45,196 bases of DNA from Nemertoderma westbladi (GCA_032718475.1 JAUCBJ010007902.1:1-45196), one strand, 5' to 3'. Shown: positions 1-12,010, numbered from the stretch's first letter. Notes: generated from the sequence alone by a model not told the origin. Translations and numbers: made by a program.

Positions 1-277
1 GCGGTAAAGGAAGTGATTTCCTCGCGTTGGAACTATTTAACGGAGAATTAAACTATTGGTACGATACCGGGTCCGGGAAAAAGGTTATTATTTCTAAAGC
101 TCGGAGCGGCACCGGATTGGACGACAACCAATGGCATGACGTCATTATTACTCGGGATAAAAGTCTTCTAAATCAGCTGATCGTAGATGGAGAGACGGAA
201 GTGCGACAAGATGAAAGATCTATTAGTGGAAAAGATTTGAATCTTAGAGGGAGTGTTTATATCGGCGGAGTTTCATA
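1..277 (+). CDS. Laminin-G (LNS) domain exon, 5' partial
   Basis: Seen: the frame is open from base 3. It reads a laminin-G sandwich pattern: SDFLALEL strand, then DNQWHDV with the near-invariant Trp-His, then a closing SVYIGGVS strand. It reaches a stop only by running into GTAAGT at 278-283, a textbook splice donor, so the exon ends at 277 in phase 2 (last bases TA). The next LNS exon at 11389 supplies the third base (T, giving Tyr) and continues the domain through GFQGCL. Known: such domains occur in neurexins, agrin, perlecan, laminin alpha, Slit and Crumbs, acting extracellularly in adhesion or matrix binding. Inference: it most resembles neurexin-type LNS domains, but two exons cannot fix the orthologue. 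The exon start lies left of the window. Confidence 0.85.
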
Positions 278-292
278 GTAAGTTTATACGTA

Positions 293-3200
293 TAGCCTGT
301 TGGTTTAATTTCGGTCGGCCTACAATAGTCTGTTGGTTTAATGTCGGTCTGCCTTCAATAGTCTGTTGGTTTAATGTCGGTCTGCCTTCAATAGTCTGTT
401 GGTTTAATGTCGGTCTGCCTTCAATAGTCTGTTGGTTTAATGTCGGTCTGCCTTCAATAGTCTGTTGGTTTAATGTCGGTCTGCCTTCAATAGTCTGTTG
501 GTTTAATGTCGGTCTGCCTTCAATAGTCTGTTGGTTTAATGTCGGTCTGCCTTCAATAGTCTGTTGGTTTAATGTCGGTCTGCCTTCAATAGTCTGTTGG
601 TTTAATGTCGGTCTGCCTTCAATAGTCTGTTGGTTTAATGTCGGTCTGCCTTCAATAGTCTGTTGGTTTAATGTCGGTCTGCCTTCAATAGTCTGTTGGT
701 TTAATGTCGGTCTGCCTTCAATAGTCTGTTGGTTTAATGTCGGTCTGCCTTCAATAGTCTGTTGGTTTAATGTCGGTCTGCCTTCAATAGTCTGTTGGTT
801 TAATGTCGGTCTGCCTTCAATAGTCTGTTGGTTTAATGTCGGTCTGCCTTCAATAGTCTGTTGGTTTAATGTCGGTCTGCCTTCAATAGTCTGTTGGTTT
901 AATGTCGGTCTGCCTACAATAGTCTGTTGGTTTAATGTCGGTCTGCCTTCAATAGTCTGTTGGTTTAATGTCGGTCTGCCTTCAATAGTCTGTTGGTTTA
1001 ATGTCGGTCGGCCTTCAATAGTCTGTTGGTTTAATGTCGGTCTGCCTACAATAGTCTGTTGGTTTAATGTAGGTCGGCCTACAATAGCCTCTTGGTTTAA
1101 TGTAGGTCGGCCTACAATAGTCTGTTGCTATAATGTAAGTCGGCCTACAATAGTCTGTTGGTTTAATGTCGGTCTGCCTACAATAGTCTGTTGGTTTAAT
1201 GTCGGTCTGCCTTCAATAGTCTGTTGGTTTAATGTCGGTCTGCCTACAATAGTCTGTTGGTTTAATGTCGGTCTGCCTACAATAGTCTGTTGGTTTAATG
1301 TAGGTCGGCCTACAATAGCCTCTTGGTTTAATGTAGGTCGGCCTACAATAGGCTGTTGGTTTAATGTAAGTCGGCCTACAATAGTCTGTTGGTTTAATGT
1401 CGGTCTGCCTACAATAGTCTGTTGGTTTAATGTCGGTCTGCCTACAATAGTCTGTTGGTTTAATGTCGGTCTGCCTACAATAGTCTGTTGGTTTAATGTA
1501 AGTCGGCCTACAATAGTCTGTTGGTTTAATGTCGGTCTGCCTACAATAGTCTGTTGGTTTAATGTCGGTCTGCCTACAATAGTCTGTTGGTTTAATGTCG
1601 GTCTGCCTACAATAGTCTGTTGGTTTAATGTAGGTCGGCCTACAATAGTCTGTTGGTTTAATGTCGGTCTGCCTACAATAGTCTGTTGGTTTAATGTAGG
1701 TCGGCCTACAATAGTCTGTTGGTTTAATGTCGGTCTGCCTACAATAGTCTGTTGGTTTAATGTCGGTCTGCCTTCAATAGTCTGTTGGTTTAATGTAGGT
1801 CGGCCTACAATAGTCTGTTGGTTTAATGTCGGTCTGCCTACAATAGTCTGTTGGTTTAATGTCGGTCTGCCTACAATAGTCTGTTGGTTTAATGTCGGTC
1901 TGCCTACAATAGTCTGTTGGTTTAATGTCGGTCTGCCTACAATAGTCTGTTGGTTTAATGTCGGTCTGCCTACAATAGTCTGTTGGTTTAATGTAGGTCG
2001 GCCTACAATAGTCTGTTCGTTTAATGTCGGTCTGCCTTCAATAGTCTGTTGGTTTAATGTCGGTCTGCCTACAATAGTCTGTTCGTTTAATGTCGGTCTG
2101 CCTACAATAGTCTGTTGGTTTAATGTCGGTCTGCCTACAATAGTCTGTTGGTTTAATGTCGGTCTGCCTACAATAGTCTGTTGGTTTAATGTCGGTCTGC
2201 CTACAATAGTCTGTTGGTTTAATGTCGGTCTGCCTTCAATAGTCTGTTGGTTTAATGTCGGTCTGCCTACAATAGTCTGTTGGTTTAATGTAGGTCGGCC
2301 TACAATAGCCTCTTGGTTTAATGTAGGTCGGCCTACAATAGTCTGTTGGTTTAATGTCGGTCTGCCTACAATAGTCTGTTGGTTTAATGTAGGTCGGCCT
2401 ACAATAGTCTGTTGGTTTAATGTCGGTCTGCCTACAATAGTCTGTTGGTTTAATGTCGGTCTGCCTACAATAGTCTGTTGGTTTAATGTCGGTCTGCCTA
2501 CAATAGTCTGTTGGTTTAATGTCGGTCTGCCTTCAATAGTCTGTTGGTTTAATGTCGGTCTGCCTACAATAGTCTGTTGGTTTAATGTAGGTCGGCCTAC
2601 AATAGCCTCTTGGTTTAATGTAGGTCGGCCTACAATAGTCTGTTGCTATAATGTAAGTCGGCCTACAATAGTCTGTTAGTTTAATGTCGGTCTGCCTACA
2701 ATAGTCAGTTGGTTTAATGTCGGTCTGCCTTCAATAGTCTGTTGGTTTAATGTCGGTCTGCCTACAATAGTCTGTTGGTTTAATGTAGGTCGGCCTACAA
2801 TAGTCTGTTGGTTTAATGTCGGTTTGCCTACAATAGTCTGTTGGTTTAATGTAAGTCTGCCTTCAATAGTCTGTTGGTTTAATGTAGGTCGGCCTACAAT
2901 AGTCTGTTGGTTTAATGTCGGTCTGCCTACAATAGTCTGTTGGTTTAATGTAGGTCGGCCTACAATAGCCTCTTGGTTTAATGTAGGTCGGCCTACAATA
3001 GTCTGTTGCTATAATGTAAGTCGGCCTACAATAGTCTGTTAGTTTAATGTCGGTCTGCCTACAATAGTCAGTTGGTTTAATGTCGGTCTGCCTACAATAG
3101 TCTGTTGGTTTAATGTCGGTCTGCCTACAATAGTCTGTTGGTTTAATGTAGGTCGGCCTACAATAGCCTCTTGGTTTAATGTAGGTCGGCCTACAATAGC

Positions 3201-6200
3201 CTCTTGGTTTAATGTAGGTCGGCCTACAATAGTCTGTTGCTATAATGTAAGTCGGCCTACAATAGTCTGTTAGTTTAATGTCGGTCTGCCTACAATAGTC
3301 AGTTGGTTTAATGTCGGTCTGCCTACAATAGTCTGTTGGTTTAATGTAGGTCGGCCTACAATAGGCTGTTGGTTTAATGTCGGTCTGCCTTCAATAGTCT
3401 GTTGGTTTAATGTCGGTCTGCCTACAATAGCCTGTTGGTTTAATTTCGGTCTGCCTACAATAGTCTGTTGGTTTAATGTCGGTCTGCCTTCAATAGTCTG
3501 TTGGTTTAATGTCGGTCTGCCTACAATAGTCTGTTGGTTTAATGTCGGTCTGCCTACAATAGTCTGTTGGTTTAATGTCGGTCTGCCTACAATAGTCTGT
3601 TGGTTTAATGTAGGTCGGCCTACAATAGTCTGTTGCTATAATGTAAGTCGGCCTACAATAGTCAGTTGGTTTAATGTCGGTCTGCCTACAATAGTCTGTT
3701 GGTTTAATGTCGGTCTGCCTACAATAGTCTGTTGGTTTAATGTCGGTCTGCCTACAATAGTCTGTTGGTTTAATGTAGGTCGGCCTACAATAGCCTCTTG
3801 GTTTAATGTAGGTCGGCCTACAATAGTCTGTTGCTATAATGTAAGTCGGCCTACAATAGTCTGTTAGTTTAATGTCGGTCTGCCTACAATAGTCAGTTGG
3901 TTTAATGTCGGTCTGCCTACAATAGTCTGTTGGTTTAATGTCGGTCTGCCTACAATAGTCTGTTGGTTTAATGTCGGTCTGCCTACAATAGTCTGTTGGT
4001 TTAATGTAGGTCGGCCTACAATAGCCTCTTGGTTTAATGTAGGTCGGCCTACAATAGTCTGTTGCTATAATGTAAGTCGGCCTACAATAGTCTGTTAGTT
4101 TAATGTCGGTCTGCCTACAATAGTCAGTTGGTTTAATGTCGGTCTGCCTTCAATAGTCTGTTGGTTTAATTTTTGGTCTGCCTACAATAGTCTGTTGGTT
4201 TAATGTAGGTCGGCCTACAATAGTCTGTTGGTTTAATGTCGGTCTGCCTACAATAGTCTGTTGGTTTAATGTAGGTCGGCCTACAATAGCCTCTTGGTTT
4301 AATGTAGGTCGGCCTACAATAGTCTGTTGCTATAATGTAAGTCGGCCTACAATAGTCTGTTAGTTTAATGTCGGTCTGCCTACAATAGTCAGTTGGTTTA
4401 ATGTCGGTCTGCCTTCAATAGTCTGTTGGTTTAATGTAGGTCTGCCTACAATAGTCTGTTGGTTTAATGTAGGTCGGCCTACAATAGTCTGTTGGTTTAA
4501 TGTAGGCCGGCCTACAATAGTCTGTTGGTTTAATGTAGGTCGGCCTACAATAGTCTGTTGGTTTAATGTCGGTTTGCCTACAATAGTCTGTTGGTTTAAT
4601 GTAAGTCTGCCTTCAATAGTCTGTTGGTTTAATGTAGGTCGGCCTACAATAGTCTGTTGGTTTAATGCAGGTCTGCCTTCAATAGTCTGTTGGTTTAATG
4701 TCGGTCTGCCTACAATAGTCTGTTGGTTTAATGTCGGTCTGCCTTCAATAGTCTGTTGGTTTAATGTCGGTCTGCCTACAATAGCCTGTTGGTTTAATTT
4801 CGGTCTGCCTACAATAGCCTGTTGGTTTAATTTCGGTCTGCCTACAATAGCCTGTTGGTTTAATGTCGGTCTGCCTTCAATTGTCTGTTGGTTTAATGTA
4901 GGTCGGCCTACAATAGTCTATTGGTTTAATGTAGGCCGGCTTACAAAAGTCTGTTGGTTTAATGTCGGTCTGCCTACAATAGTCTGTTGGTTTAATGTCG
5001 GTCGGCCTACAATAGTCAGTTGGTTTAATGCAGGTTGGCCTACAATAGCCTGTGGGTTTAATGTAGGTCGGCCTACAATTAATAGTCTGTTGGTTTAATG
5101 TAGGGCGGCCTACAATAGCCTCTTGGTTTAATGTAGGTCGGCCTACAATAGTCTGTTGGTTTAATGTAGGTCGGCCTACAATAGTCTGTTGCTATAATGT
5201 AAGTCGGCCTACAATAGTCTGTTAGTTTAATGTCGGTCTGCCTACAATAGGCTGTTGGTTTAATGTCGGTCTGCCTTCAATAGTCTGTTGGTTTAATGTA
5301 GGTCGGCCTACAATAGTCTGTCGGTTTAATGTCGGTCTGCCTACAATAGTCTGTTGGTTTAATTTCGGTCTGCCTACAATAGCCTGTTGGTTTAATGTCG
5401 GTCTGCCTTCAATAGTCTGTTGGTTTAATGTCGGTCTGCCTTCAATAGTCTGTTGGTTTAATGTAGGTCGGCCTTCAATAGTCTGTTGGTTTAATGTAGG
5501 TCGGCCTACAATAGTCTGTCGGTTTAATGTCGGTCTGCCTACAATAGCCTGTTGGTTTAATTTCGGTCTGCCTACAATAGCCTGTTGGTTTAATGTCGGT
5601 CTGCCTTCAATAGTCTGTTGGTTTAATGTCGGTCTGCCTACAATAGTCTGTAGGTTTAATGTAGGTCGGCCTACAATAGTCTGTCGGTTTAATGTAGGTC
5701 GGCCTTCAATTGTCTGTTGGTTTAATGTAGGTCGGCCTACAATAGTCTATTGGTTTAATGTAGGTCGGCCTACAATAGTCTGTCGGTTTAATGTCGGTCT
5801 GCCTACAATAGCCTGTTGGTTTAATTTCGGTCTGCCTACAATAGCCTGTTGGTTTAATTTCGGTCTGCTTACAAAAGTCTGTTGGTTTAATGTCGGTCTG
5901 CCTACAATAGTCTGTTGGTTTAATGTCGGTCGGCCTACAATAGTCAGTTGGTTTAATGCAGGTTGGCCTACAATAGCCTGTGGGTTTAATGTAGGTCGGC
6001 CTACAATTAATAGTCTGTTGGTTTAATGTAGGGCGGCCTACAATAGTCTGTTGGTTTATTGTAAGTCGGCCTACAATAGTCTGTTGGTTTAATGTAGGCC
6101 GGCCCACAATAGTCTGTTGGTTTAATGTCGGTCTGCCTACAATAGCCTGTTGGTTTAGTGTAGGTCGGCCTACAATAATCTGTTGGTTTAATGTAGGTCG

Positions 6201-7482
6201 GCCTACAATAGTCTGTTGGTTTAATGTAGGTCGGCCTACAATAGTCTGTTGGTTTAATGCAGGTCGGCCTACAATAGCCTGTTGGTTTAATGTAGGTCGG
6301 CCTACAATAGTCTGTTGGTTTAATGTAGGTCGGCCTACAATATTATGTTGGTTTAATGTAGGTCGGCCTACAATAGCCTCTTGGTTTAATGTAGGTCGGC
6401 CTACAATAGTCTGTTGGTTTAATGTAGGTCGGCCTACAATAGTCTGTTGCTATAATGTAAGTCGGCCTACAATAGTTTGTTAGTTTAATGTCGGTCTGCC
6501 TACAATAGCCTGTTGGTTTAATGTCGGTCTGCCTTCAATAGTCTGTTGGTTTAATGTAGGTCGGCCTACAATAGTCTGTTGGTTTAATGTCGGTCTGCCT
6601 ACAATAGTCTGTTGGTTTAATGTAGGTCTGCCTACAATAGTCTGTTGGTTTAATGTCGGTCTGCCTACAATAGTCTGTTGGTTTAATGTAGGTCGGCCTA
6701 CAATAGTCTGTTGGTTTAATGTAGGTCGGCCTACAATATTATGTTGGTTTAATGTAGGTCGGCCTACAATAGCCTCTTGGTTTAATGTAGGTCGGCCTAC
6801 AATAGTCTGTTGGTTTAATGTAGGTCGGCCTACAATAGTCTGTTGCTATAATGTAAGTCGGCCTACAATAGTTTGTTAGTTTAATGTCGGTCTGCCTACA
6901 ATAGCCTGTTGGTTTAATGTCTGTCTGCCTTCAATAGTCTGTTGGTTTAATGTAGGTCTGCCTACAATAGTCAGTTGGTTTAATGTCGGTCTGCCTTCAA
7001 TAGTCTGTTGGTTTAATGTCGGTCTGCCTTCAATAGTCTGTTGGTTTAATGTCGGTCTGCCTACAATAGTCTGTTGGTTTAATGTCGGTCTGCCTACAAT
7101 AGTCTGTTGGTTTAATGTAGGTCTGCCTACAATAGTCTGTTGGTTTAATGTCGGTCTGCCTTCAATAGTCTGTTGGTTTAATGTCGGTCTGCCTACAATA
7201 GTCTGTTGGTTTAATGTCGGTCTGCCTTCAATAGCCTGTTGGTTTAATGTCGGTCTGCCTTCAATAGTCTGTTGGTTTAATGTAGGTCGGCCTACAATAG
7301 TCAGTTGGTTTAATGTCGGTCTGCCTTCAATAGTCTGTTGGTTTAATGTCGGTCTGCCTTCAATAGTCTGTTGGTTTAATGTCGGTCGGCCTTCAATAGT
7401 CTGTTGGTTTAATGTAAGTCGGCTTACAAAAGTCTGTTGGTTTAATGTCGTTCTGCCTACAATAGCCTGTTGGTTTATTGTA
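293..7482 (+). repeat. 33-bp minisatellite, about 218 copies
   Basis: Tandem units with core TTTAATGTCGGTCTGCC followed by TACAATAGTCTGTTGG. The array begins about 10 bases after the LNS splice donor. The left 1 kb is nearly homogeneous; the rest mixes variants (TGTCGGTCTGCC, TGTAGGTCGGCC, TGTAAGTCGGCC; CTTCAATA or CTACAATA). The unit is 11 codons, so one frame stays open for 808 codons (253-2679), which is a by-product of the period. The variant TGTAGGTCGGCCTACA can fold into a hairpin with 6-bp arms and a TCGG loop. Diverged blocks and small indels accumulate towards 5-7.4 kb. Confidence 0.97.
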
Positions 7483-8020
7483 AGACTGGGGTAATTTTAG
7501 GCATTTGAAACACTTCAGGATAAAATCCATTCAATATTGATAATCCAATAGGGAATATTGATAATTCCAATAAACTGGAAATTCATCTAAATTTGATTCA
7601 TTTTTATAAATATCGAAGTAAATGATTTCTGTACAATAGAATTATATTGCTGAAAATTATTTATACTTAGTATTGTTTTGAAACATCGAATCGGTTTTGC
7701 TACCGGTACTTGATTTTAGTTATGTCTAGCCAGTTTAGGTCCAATCAATTGTTGTTGTTTTTTACCGTTACTTTTATTTTTCTCGAATAATAGCTCGAAG
7801 TAATGTTTCTCAGCTTGCCTAAAGGCCCGATATCTTGAAAAGTAACTGGGGAAAAACTAGAAAATGATTACGTATTTAACGTATAAGATTTCAGATGAAA
7901 TTCAACAATTTAAGTTGGCACTTCTTTGTTAGAACTACAATTCCGAGTACTTAAGAAGTGGTTGAAAGAATAGGAACTGAAGTATTCGTTGAAAGAAAGG
8001 GTTGACAATATCGACCAGTT
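7483..8020. other. Unique intronic sequence between two arrays
   Basis: AT-rich and non-repetitive, inside the long LNS intron. No ORF, RNA fold or mobile-element protein is recognisable. A short direct echo (TTGATAATCCAATAGGGAATATTGATAATTCC region, 7536-7570) is the only internal structure seen. Confidence 0.6.
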
Positions 8021-8300
8021 CACTTAGGGTTGCCCCTTAGACAACCGGCTCCCTTAGGGTTGCTCCTTAGACAACCGGCTCCCTTAGGGTTGCTCCTTAG
8101 ACAACCAGCTCCCTTAGGGTTGCTCCTTAAACAACCGGCTCCCTTAGGGTTGCACCTTAGACAACCGGCTCCCTTAGGGTTGCTCCTTAAACAACCGGCT
8201 CCCTTAGGGTTGCACCTTAGACAACCGGCTCCCTTAGGGTTGCTCCTTAAACAACCGGCTCCCTTAGGGTTGCCCCTTAGACAACCGGCTCCCGGCTCTA
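8021..8300 (+). repeat. 30-bp minisatellite, about 9 copies
   Basis: Units with core CTCCCTTAGGGTTGCTCC then TTAGACAACCGG repeat exactly every 30 bases from 8021 to 8290. Neighbouring copies differ by single bases (TTAGACAACC or TTAAACAACC; TTGCTCC, TTGCACC or TTGCCCC). Each unit contains GGTTG and CAACC as a short inverted repeat, and one TTAGGG. The 10-codon period produces an open frame (8030-8398) that is not a gene. Confidence 0.95.
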
Positions 8301-9305
8301 ACTTTTTTTTATTTCATCTGCTCACAACTGGTTGTGTTACCGGTATGGTGGGTGTACAGGTTTCCGAGTGGATCAAGCATATCATTTCCCGAATATAATG
8401 TGTATTTAAAGTTCTTCATTATTATGCAAAGACTGTCTAAATATCGTTTAAATCTGGACCACACCTTTTAGAATAGAGTGCCGTTGAGAATGGTTGATGA
8501 GGTATTTGGGTTGTAGATTAAATCTTGCGGGTTAATTCGATAGATACAATGTCCAAATGAATATACTTCTTTTTTTAGAGTCTATTCTAAGAGATAATAT
8601 TGTCAGAATACATTAAAACATATCACGTCCGATTTAATGACGACATGACTGATTTGTTAAGCTTTTTCGTTCACAAACAATTTTACAATTTTTTGTTTTC
8701 TAAGATTGTTTGGAGTTGATATGAAGTTTAGTTTCAGTTAAATAAATTTGCTGTAAGAACTTAATATTCGGAATGGTATATGGGAATGCGGCGGAGGTGT
8801 GATAATGTCGCCTTTCCTTTCACGAATGGAAAATTGATTAAAACTTGAGAAGGGCAGGTTCTCAAACAAGCCTTTGTTAAATCAATCTATATTTGTCATT
8901 AGTGGCAGATATGTTACAGCCTGCTTTATTATTAGAAACTCTTATTGGTTTATCTATAATTTAAATGCTATTACTTCATTTTAAATAGATTGCCTATTAT
9001 ATTTTTTGCGTGAAATGAAATTCACTACCAGTTATATTAATGGGGAGGAAATCTTTCTGTCTCAGACGCACTGGAGGAAGTAAGGCAGTAGCCAGTTCGC
9101 CCACTCGTGGGTTGCACTGACTTATTGAACAATAGAACAGTGCTTTTCATATTTCTAAACAAATGCTCCAAAGCATAGTTAAGTTAAGGTATTTCTTGCA
9201 ATTTATTTAAAATACAAAGTCCATTATTGATAATAATTATTATTATATATATGTATGCAATTAGGGCGCGGACAATTTCGGTTCCCATACCGCTTAATAA
9301 ATGGC
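8301..9305. other. Unique intronic sequence
   Basis: AT-rich non-coding DNA in the LNS intron. Nothing identifiable was found on either strand: no long ORF, tRNA-like fold or repeat. It ends at the start of the 14-bp array. Confidence 0.6.
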
Positions 9306-10430
9306 ACCGAATTGTTCGTGACCTAATTGTCCGAACCGAATTGTCCGAACCGAATTGCCCGAAACGAATTGTCTGAAACGAATTGTCCGAACCGAATTGT
9401 CCGAACCGAATTGTCCGCACCGAATTGTCCGTACCGAGTTGTCCGAACCGATTTGTCCGAACCGAATTGTCCGAACCGAATTGTCCGAACCGAATTGTCC
9501 GAACCGAATTGTCCGAACCGAATTGTCCGAATCGAATTGTCCGAACCGAATTGTCCGAACCGAATTGTCCGCACCGAATTGTCTGTACCGAGTTGTCTGA
9601 ACCGAATTGTCCGAATCGAATTGTCCGAACCGAATTGTCCGAACCGAATTGTCCGAACCGAATTGGCCGAACCGAATTGTCCGAACCGAATTGTCCGAAC
9701 CGAATTGTCCGAACATTATTGTCCGAACCGAATTGTCCGAACCGAATTGTCCGAACATTATTGGCCGAACCAAATTGTCCGCACCGAATTGTCCGCACCG
9801 AATTGTACGAACCGAATTGTCCGAAAATTATTGTCCGAACCGAATTGCCGAACCGAATTGTCCGAACATTATTGTGCGAACCAAATTGTCAGAACCGAAA
9901 TGTCCGAACATTATTGTCCGAACCGAATTGTCCGAACCAAATTGTCCGAACCGAATTGTCCGAACATTATTGTTCGAACCGAATTGTCCGAACCGAATTG
10001 TCCGAACATTATTGTCCGAACCGAATTGTCCGCACCGAATTCTCCGCACCGAATTGTCTGCACCGAATTGTCCGAACCGAATTGTCCGAAACGAATTGCC
10101 CGAACCAAATTGTCCGAACCGAATTGTCCGAACATTATTGTCCGAACCGAATTGTCCGAACCGAATTCTCCGCACCGAATTGTCTGCACCGAATTGTCCG
10201 AACCAAATTGTCCGAAACGAATTGTCCGAACCAAATTGTCCGAACCGAATTGTCCGAACATTATTGTCTGAACCGAATTGTCTGAACCGAATTGTCCGAA
10301 CATTATTGTCCGAACCGAATTGTCCGAACCGAATTGTCCGAACATTATTGTCCGAACCAAATTGTCCGCACCGAATTGTCCGCACCGAATTGTCCGAACC
10401 GAATTGTCCGAAAATTATTGTCCGAACCGA
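9306..10430 (+). repeat. 14-bp minisatellite, about 80 copies
   Basis: Unit CCGAATTGTCCGAA, with variants CCGCACCGAATT, CCAAATTG and a frequent CGAACATTATTGTC type in the second half. 14 is not a multiple of 3 and the consensus has no stop in any of six frames, so long open frames appear on both strands (for example 9327-10271 + and 9828-10385 -). These are shadows of the repeat. Its right edge lies next to the 9-bp array. Confidence 0.96.
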
Positions 10431-10450
10431 ATACTCAACTCAAACATTAT

Positions 10451-11227
10451 GCTGATCCTAATGATCCTACTGATCCTAATGATCCTACTGATCCTAATGA
10501 TCCTAATTATCCTACTGATCCTACTGATCCTACTGATCCTAATGATCCTAATGATCCTACTGATCCTACTGATCCTAATGATCCTACTGATCCTAATGAT
10601 CCTACTGATCTTACTGATCCTACTGATCCTAATTATCCTACTGATCGTAATGATCCTACTGATCCTAATGATCCTAATTATCCTACTGATCCTACTGATC
10701 CTACTGATCCTAATGATCCTAATTATCCTACTGATCGTAATGATCCTAATTATCCTACTGATCCTACTGATCCTAATGATCCTAATGATCCTAATTATCC
10801 TACTGATCCTAATGATCCTAATGATCCTACTGATCCTACTGATCCTAATGATCCTAATTATCCTACTGATCGTAATGATCCTAATTATCCTACTGATCCT
10901 ACTGATCCTAATGATCATAATGATCCTAATTATCCTACTGATCCTACTGATCCTAATTATCCTACTGATCCTACTGATCCTACTGATCCTAATGAAACTA
11001 CTGATCCTATTTATCCTACTGATCCTACTGATCCTACTGATCCTAATGATCCTAATGATCCTAATGATCCTAATGATCCTACTGATCCTAAAGATCCTAC
11101 TGATCCTAATTATCCTACTGATCCTACTGATCCTACTGATCCTAATGATCCTAATGATCCTAATGATCCTAATGATCCTACTGATCCTAATGAAACTACT
11201 GATCCTAATTATCCTACTGATCCTACA
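10451..11227 (+). repeat. 9-bp repeat TGATCCTAC/TGATCCTAA, about 86 copies
   Basis: Alternating TGATCCTAC, TGATCCTAA and TTATCCTAC units form a higher-order mosaic. Rare variants are TGATCGTAA, TGATCATAA and TGAAACTAC. It starts about 20 bases after the 14-bp array and ends about 160 bases before the next LNS exon. The period of three codons gives spurious open frames, in one of them an Asp-Pro-Asn/Thr-rich polypeptide. Confidence 0.96.
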
Positions 11228-11388
11228 ATTATTTAATCAGAATTTCTGAGTTCCTCTACCGCTAACCGCGTCTAATTTTGTATGAAATAAAATCATAACT
11301 TTTTATTTATATTAAATTGGTCTTGGTAAAATTAAATTTAATTGTTTTTGGTCAGCAATTTTATTATTTGTATTTTAATAATTTTTAG

Positions 11389-11540
11389 TGATTTGTTTGA
11401 GGAGGATTCGCTAGCTATCAAGGTTCAATCCCGGGTCGGGTTTCAAGGCTGTTTAAATTCCCTGGATTTAAACGGACAATCGCCGCGTCTACTCAGCGGT
11501 ACTACGAAACATCCAAATGAGATTATAGAAGGATGTGCAG
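11389..11540 (+). CDS. Laminin-G (LNS) domain exon, C-terminal half of the domain
   Basis: Seen: an acceptor, pyrimidine-rich ATTTTTAG ending at 11388, then one base completing the phase-2 codon left by the exon at 1-277. The translation has GFQGCLNSLDLNG, the typical closing signature of LNS domains, and a second Cys in IIEGCAG. In this family the two Cys normally form the disulfide that closes the sandwich. The exon ends at GCAG before GTTGGT (donor at 11541), phase 1. Joining to the first exon gives one uninterrupted domain. The donor is not the strongest consensus, so the exact 3' border is less sure than the 5' border. Confidence 0.83.
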
Positions 11541-11724
11541 GTTGGTATTACTATAATATACCACGACGTGATATTATATTAATATTAACAATAACCAACC
11601 TAATATTATAATGTAAATTAATAGATTACAGTATAATAATTAATTGGATGTGAACTGATGATGTGTGTTCTGTAGGAAGTTCACTTATGTTCATTACAAA
11701 TTATTTATGTTTGAATTTTAACAG

Positions 11725-11748
11725 GAAACCTGGATATTTCTAGACCCG
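11725..11748 (+). CDS. Possible 24-nt micro-exon of the LNS gene
   Basis: TTTTAACAG ends at 11724 and GTAAAG starts at 11749, enclosing 24 bases. They continue the phase-1 frame of the preceding exon for eight codons (linker residues NLDISRP plus split codons) and leave phase 1 again. Reading on without splicing meets a stop about 60 bases later, so a donor is required if it is used. Symmetric 1-1 phase would allow skipping without a frameshift. Neurexins are known for tiny alternative inserts between and within LNS domains. Splice-site evidence only. Confidence 0.4.
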
Positions 11749-12010
11749 GTAAAGGTATTTATCTACTTTTATTTCGGATTAATGATGTTAAGGATTTTTA
11801 AAGTTTGCGAAAGATTGTTTTTCTGGAGTTGGTATTTTTTATCCCTTTCTTTTTATTACTGCGGCTTGTCGGTTTTCGGTTTATCGGTTTGTCGGTTTAT
11901 AATTCCGATGGAATACTTTCAATATTTATTTAGCTTTAGCCAATTAATCAATAAGAAAAATCTAAATTAAATCTTTTTACTTCATGTGGGAGAAGAAAAC
12001 ACAGTTACAG

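Noticed and set aside
253-2679. 808-codon frame of Cys-Trp-Phe-Asn-Val repeats
   Set aside because: It is the 33-bp minisatellite read in the one frame without stops. It starts from a non-coding junction inside an intron, and the number of copies, not a protein boundary, sets its length.
8021-8300. Telomeric repeat, because units contain TTAGGG
   Set aside because: The hexamer occurs only once per 30-bp unit and never in tandem; it is part of a longer minisatellite monomer.
9184-10455. Overlapping ORFs on both strands in the 14-bp array
   Set aside because: All six frames of the monomer lack stops; overlapping frames on both strands are expected from the repeat.
11782-11970. 62-codon hydrophobic ORF after the LNS exons
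   Set aside because: It is not in the frame of the spliced LNS reading, has no family signature, and lies in AT-rich intronic sequence.
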